Source of the DNA: Halalkalibacter krulwichiae
Lineage (GTDB): Bacteria > Bacillota > Bacilli > Bacillales > Bacillaceae_D
DNA length: 64,000 nucleotides
NCBI RefSeq assembly: GCF_002109385.1
Contig: NZ_CP020814.1
Location: 1,449,501 to 1,513,500 of the forward strand
Direction: 5' to 3'
A model generated the notes under the pieces. It was not told where the DNA came from. It saw nothing but the letters and a program-made list of their open reading frames with translations, and ran no database searches. Of this stretch, positions 61,199-64,000 are shown piece by piece (position 1 is the first letter of the stretch; every line of letters begins with the position of its first letter). The translations under genes and the position numbers were made by a program.

Positions 61199-62512
61199 AT
61201 GACCCCCATTATAATTGGATTTATTTGTATTGCAATCTTTTTTCTATTTTTGGTGTTACGCATGCCTGTTTCCTATGCAATGTTAATTTCTGGTCTTATC
61301 GGGATAAGCTTCATCAATTCAACATCGGTAGCGTTAAGAGTTGCAGCGACTGAAATCTATTCGAGTTTCTCGACGTATACATTGAGTGCCATTCCTATGT
61401 TTATTTGGATGGGGTTTCTAGCTTTGTATGCCGGCATAGGAGCTAAATTGTTTGATTTTGCCCATAAAATGGTTGGACATTTACCTGGTGGGTTGGCGAT
61501 TGCTGCCCAAGGGGCAGCTGGTCTTTTCGGTGCTATTTCTGGTTCGAACACGGCAACGGCTGCTACAATTGGATCGATTGCAGTACCAGAAATGAGAAAG
61601 CATGGTTACAATGATTCACTTTCAACAGCGAGTGTTGCTGCAGGTGGGATTTTAGGTGTATTAATTCCTCCAAGTACACTTTTCATTATTTATGGAATTG
61701 CTGCTGAACAATCAATTGGTTTGCTCTTTTTAGCTGGTATTATTCCAGGTATTATCTTGATGTTTTTCTTCATGGTCATCATCTATATCGTCACCATGAG
61801 AAATCCTGAGCTTGCTCCACGTGGAGAAAAATCAACTTGGAATGAACGTTTACAATCGCTTAAAGGAGGGCTTTGGGAAGTCGGTGTCATCTTTGCTCTT
61901 TCGATGGGAGGATTATTTGCGGGATGGTTTACACCAACGGAAGCAGGAGCGGTTGGAGCAGGGGGGGTGTTAGTCTTAACCCTTCTAACTAGGAAATTAA
62001 CTTGGGAAGGTCTTAAAAATTCACTATTTGATACATTGCGTACGACAGCGATGATCATGTTATTAATTGGTTCGGCAGTTGTTTTCGGGAGGCTGATTGC
62101 GCTTAGTCGAATCCCGTTTGAACTAGGGGGTTGGGTAGAAAGCTTAGTATTACCTTCATTTGCCATTATGGCTTTGATCTTGCTCATTTACTTAATTTTA
62201 GGCTTTTTCATGGATGCGTTAGCATTAATATTATTAACGATCCCAATCTTTTATCCAGTAGTTGTTAACACATTAGGATACGATCCGATATGGTTTGGTG
62301 TCATTATCGTCCTTGTAGCGGCGATGGGCGTTATTACACCACCAGTAGGTGTGAATGTCTTCATTATTAAAGGGGTCGTGAAAGATGTAACTGTTGAGGA
62401 GATATTCCGGGGCATTTGGCCGTTTTTGTTTATGATTATCCTGTTAATTGCTTTACTGATGGTCGTTCCAGAGATTGCGACATTCTTACCATATCTTGAT
62501 TTCTTTAATTAG
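61199..62512 (+). CDS. TRAP transporter large permease (DctM), system 3
   Basis: A 437-residue permease with 11-12 helices. Motifs: L-S-A-I-P-M-F-I-W-M-G near 62-72, A-I-S-G-S-N-T-A-T-A near 117-126, G-V-L-I-P-P-S-T near 157-164, W-F-T-P-T-E-A-G-A near 243-251. The frame is intact. It works with the DctP and DctQ genes upstream; the ligand is unknown. An MFS transporter gene follows 18 bases after its stop, an unusual companion. Confidence 0.9.
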   Translation: MTPIIIGFICIAIFFLFLVLRMPVSYAMLISGLIGISFINSTSVALRVAATEIYSSFSTYTLSAIPMFIWMGFLALYAGIGAKLFDFAHKMVGHLPGGLAIAAQGAAGLFGAISGSNTATAATIGSIAVPEMRKHGYNDSLSTASVAAGGILGVLIPPSTLFIIYGIAAEQSIGLLFLAGIIPGIILMFFFMVIIYIVTMRNPELAPRGEKSTWNERLQSLKGGLWEVGVIFALSMGGLFAGWFTPTEAGAVGAGGVLVLTLLTRKLTWEGLKNSLFDTLRTTAMIMLLIGSAVVFGRLIALSRIPFELGGWVESLVLPSFAIMALILLIYLILGFFMDALALILLTIPIFYPVVVNTLGYDPIWFGVIIVLVAAMGVITPPVGVNVFIIKGVVKDVTVEEIFRGIWPFLFMIILLIALLMVVPEIATFLPYLDFFN

Positions 62513-62530
62513 TTGAATGAAGGTGGATGC

Positions 62531-63736
62531 ATGTCTAAAGGTGAGAGTTTATGGACAAAAGGCTTTATTATCGTTACGATTAGTAGTTTTCTATTATTTC
62601 TCAATATGCAAATGCTGATTGTAACAACTCCTGTCTATTTAAGAGAACATTTTCAGGCAAGTGATCTGATGGTCGGGCTCGTTACGAGCCTTTTTGCTAT
62701 CGCTGCTATAGTGGCTAGAATGTATGTAGGAAGACCCTCTCAAATGAATAAAATGAGAGGTCTTCTTTTTATAGGTTTATGTATTGCTTTACTGGCTACG
62801 ATAGGTGTTTATTGGAGTTACGCAGTTATCGGAATATTATTATTACGAATGCTCTACGGTGTTGGTTTCGGTGTTGCTAGTACGACATTACCGACAATGG
62901 CTTCAAACCTAATTCCTGTCAAGAAAATGGGGGAGGGGATGGGGTATTTTGGTTTTTCCAACACGTTAGCTTTAATGATAGGACCAATGTTTGGATTGCT
63001 TTTGCTAACCACTTATAATATGGGGACGCTGCTAGTAGCTGCATCTACTATCCTTGTTATTATATTTCCCTTAATGTTTGTGTTGAATCGTGCGCCCTCA
63101 CAAAGGGTTCATAATCGAACAATAGAACCTCCGGGTAGAGAAGTGAAGAATCCATTTTTCTTACCGAAACTTCTCGTTCCAAGTATCCTAAATGTATTGA
63201 TGTATTCGACGTACAGTGGATTAATTAGTTATCTAATATTTTTCGGCCAAGAACGAAATATTCAAGGAATTGGCAGCTTTTTTTTATTTGCGTCATTAGC
63301 TATTTTACTGATTAGGTCATTTGCAGGAAAGGTTTATGACAAAAAAGGACCAGTTGCCGTACTTGTCCCTGGTGCGTTATTGATGATGATCGGTTTAATC
63401 ATCCTTTCCTTTTCAACAAACCTCACTGTTGTCATACTATCTGCTTTTGTGTATGGCAGTGGGTACGGGATTCTCCAACCATCTATTCAGGCATGGATGA
63501 TCAATTATGTATCAAAGGAGGAACGTGGGCTTGCAAATGGAATGTTTTTTAATTCTTTGGACTTAGGTGTTGTATCAGGAGCGATCATACTTGGAGTTGT
63601 TGCCTCTTCTTTCGGGTATGTCGCTATGTATCAAATATCCGCTACTTTCATGTTTGTATTTCTTGTCATATTTGGCATATCGATCTTCTTAGAGCGTCGT
63701 CGCGCTAAAGTGACAAAGACTAGAGAAATTGTCTAA
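62531..63736 (+). CDS. MFS transporter linked to TRAP system 3
   Basis: A 401-residue major facilitator with about 12 helices. L-W-T-K-G-F near residue 7 and the pattern of loop and helix motifs resemble the MFS gene at 11801, so the two are paralogues. ATG 62531 has AAGGTGG upstream; the longer in-frame start at 62513 is not supported. In an operon with a TRAP uptake system it may export a related product or excess substrate. The substrate is unknown. Confidence 0.82.
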   Translation: MSKGESLWTKGFIIVTISSFLLFLNMQMLIVTTPVYLREHFQASDLMVGLVTSLFAIAAIVARMYVGRPSQMNKMRGLLFIGLCIALLATIGVYWSYAVIGILLLRMLYGVGFGVASTTLPTMASNLIPVKKMGEGMGYFGFSNTLALMIGPMFGLLLLTTYNMGTLLVAASTILVIIFPLMFVLNRAPSQRVHNRTIEPPGREVKNPFFLPKLLVPSILNVLMYSTYSGLISYLIFFGQERNIQGIGSFFLFASLAILLIRSFAGKVYDKKGPVAVLVPGALLMMIGLIILSFSTNLTVVILSAFVYGSGYGILQPSIQAWMINYVSKEERGLANGMFFNSLDLGVVSGAIILGVVASSFGYVAMYQISATFMFVFLVIFGISIFLERRRAKVTKTREIV

Positions 63737-63759
63737 ATGTAAGATACAGAGAGGAAGAT

Positions 63760-63900
63760 ATGGAATTAACTTTAAAGATCATTGAAGAATGGGGGAATTT
63801 CCCTCCTTTTTCAGTGATCTCTTCTTTGTTTGCGCTTTTCTTACTGCATCAGTTGAATTTTTTGATTACAATGAAAATAGATAGAATGTTTGATTCATAG
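63760..63900 (+). CDS. 46-residue hypothetical membrane protein
   Basis: A short frame with GAGAGGAAG before ATG. The first 16 residues are mixed polar; a hydrophobic stretch lies at about 17-38 with L-F-A-L-F-L-L, ending in a polar tail. It lies 23 bases after the MFS gene and 11 bases before another start, so it is part of the same operon. Family unknown. Confidence 0.55.
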   Translation: MELTLKIIEEWGNFPPFSVISSLFALFLLHQLNFLITMKIDRMFDS

Positions 63901-63911
63901 GAGAGATGCAG

Positions 63912-64000
63912 ATGTATATTCGAGTAGTAGAAGGTTTTCATGCAGCTACCAATTGTTTGATTTTAAATCAAAAGGATCAATTGACTGAACGGATAGGCGG
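63912..64000 (+). CDS. Start of an unidentified protein (cut by the window end)
   Basis: An ATG with GGAGAG six bases upstream opens a frame to the window end, giving 29 residues that begin M-Y-I-R-V-V-E-G-F-H-A-A-T-N. Too short to identify. Being directly downstream of the TRAP-MFS genes, it may reveal their substrate. Confidence 0.5.
   Translation, partial: MYIRVVEGFHAATNCLILNQKDQLTERIG

Noticed and set aside
61783-62187. 134-residue minus-strand frame inside the third DctM gene
   Set aside because: It is the mirror of a hydrophobic coding region, with no start signal and no protein family resemblance.
1-64000. tRNA, rRNA, CRISPR arrays, riboswitches, insertion sequences and prophage genes
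   Set aside because: I looked for cloverleaf ends, regular spaced repeats, known riboswitch cores, transposases and phage structural genes and saw none. The long gaps are listed with what they hold.

Overview
The window looks like chromosomal DNA from a low-G+C, spore-forming member of the Bacillaceae. Three things support this: strong Shine-Dalgarno sites with frequent TTG/GTG starts, Bacillus-type small sporulation genes (a Sda-like and a YjcZ-like protein), and Bacillus-type regulons (MhqR box, YtrA-like GntR, CcpA-like cre sites). Three complete TRAP transporters, which are usually Na+-driven, would fit an alkaliphilic or halophilic relative of Bacillus, but that is an inference. I saw no rRNA, tRNA, CRISPR array, insertion sequence or prophage block.

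Layout: 1-0.64 kb holds two PPOX-type flavoproteins. At 0.65-1.03 kb is a decayed antibiotic-biosynthesis-monooxygenase-like pseudogene. At 1.2-7.5 kb is a sucrose/fructoside operon (ABC binding protein, two permeases, fructokinase, GH32 hydrolase, DUF624 protein) with two cre-like sites and hairpins after the binding-protein gene. At 7.7-11.7 kb are a BcrAB-like ABC exporter and an OmpR/histidine-kinase pair. At 11.8-15.7 kb are an MFS transporter, a divergent QorB-like reductase/Rrf2 regulator pair with a clear operator, and a winged-helix protein of unknown role.

From 15.8 to 27.3 kb lies a complete sialic acid scavenging locus. The secreted sialidase releases Neu5Ac and SiaPQM imports it. 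NanA, NanK, NanE, NagA and NagB then convert it to fructose-6-P, under an RpiR regulator. A Sda-like sporulation checkpoint gene sits inside the nan operon. The siaM gene carries a one-base frameshift. At 27.5-29.6 kb is an ABC-2 exporter and at 29.8-31.2 kb a PuuD-like amidotransferase and a GGCT-like protein. At 31.3-35.1 kb is an electrophile/quinone-resistance operon of the MhqR type (mhqO, flavin reductase, mhqD, mhqP, wrbA-like) behind a near-canonical MhqR box; mhqO is frameshifted.

From 35.3 to 42 kb are small membrane proteins, a YiaA/B protein, a GntR-ABC (Ytr-like) operon with a perfect operator repeat, an orphan sigma factor, a frameshifted pirin, TrhO and a YjcZ-like peptide. From 42 to 50.9 kb is an aromatic meta-cleavage island with two divergent operons: flavin reductase, hydratase and a RibF-like FAD synthetase in one, and hydrolase, flavin monooxygenase and extradiol dioxygenase in the other. 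An unusual XylR_N/V4R-PucR regulator lies between them and an AbrB-type permease follows. At 51.4-54.4 kb is a second TRAP system. At 54.5-59.2 kb is an isolated two-gene unit, a 1261-residue coiled-coil SF1 helicase plus a winged-helix partner; this is the best candidate here for an undescribed system. From 59.5 kb to the end is a third TRAP system with an MFS transporter, a small membrane protein and a truncated ORF.

Three genes (siaM, mhqO, pirin) each need exactly one added base to be restored, two of them in G or C runs. This points to sequencing errors or very recent mutations rather than decay. All coordinates and motifs were read by eye; no database search was run.
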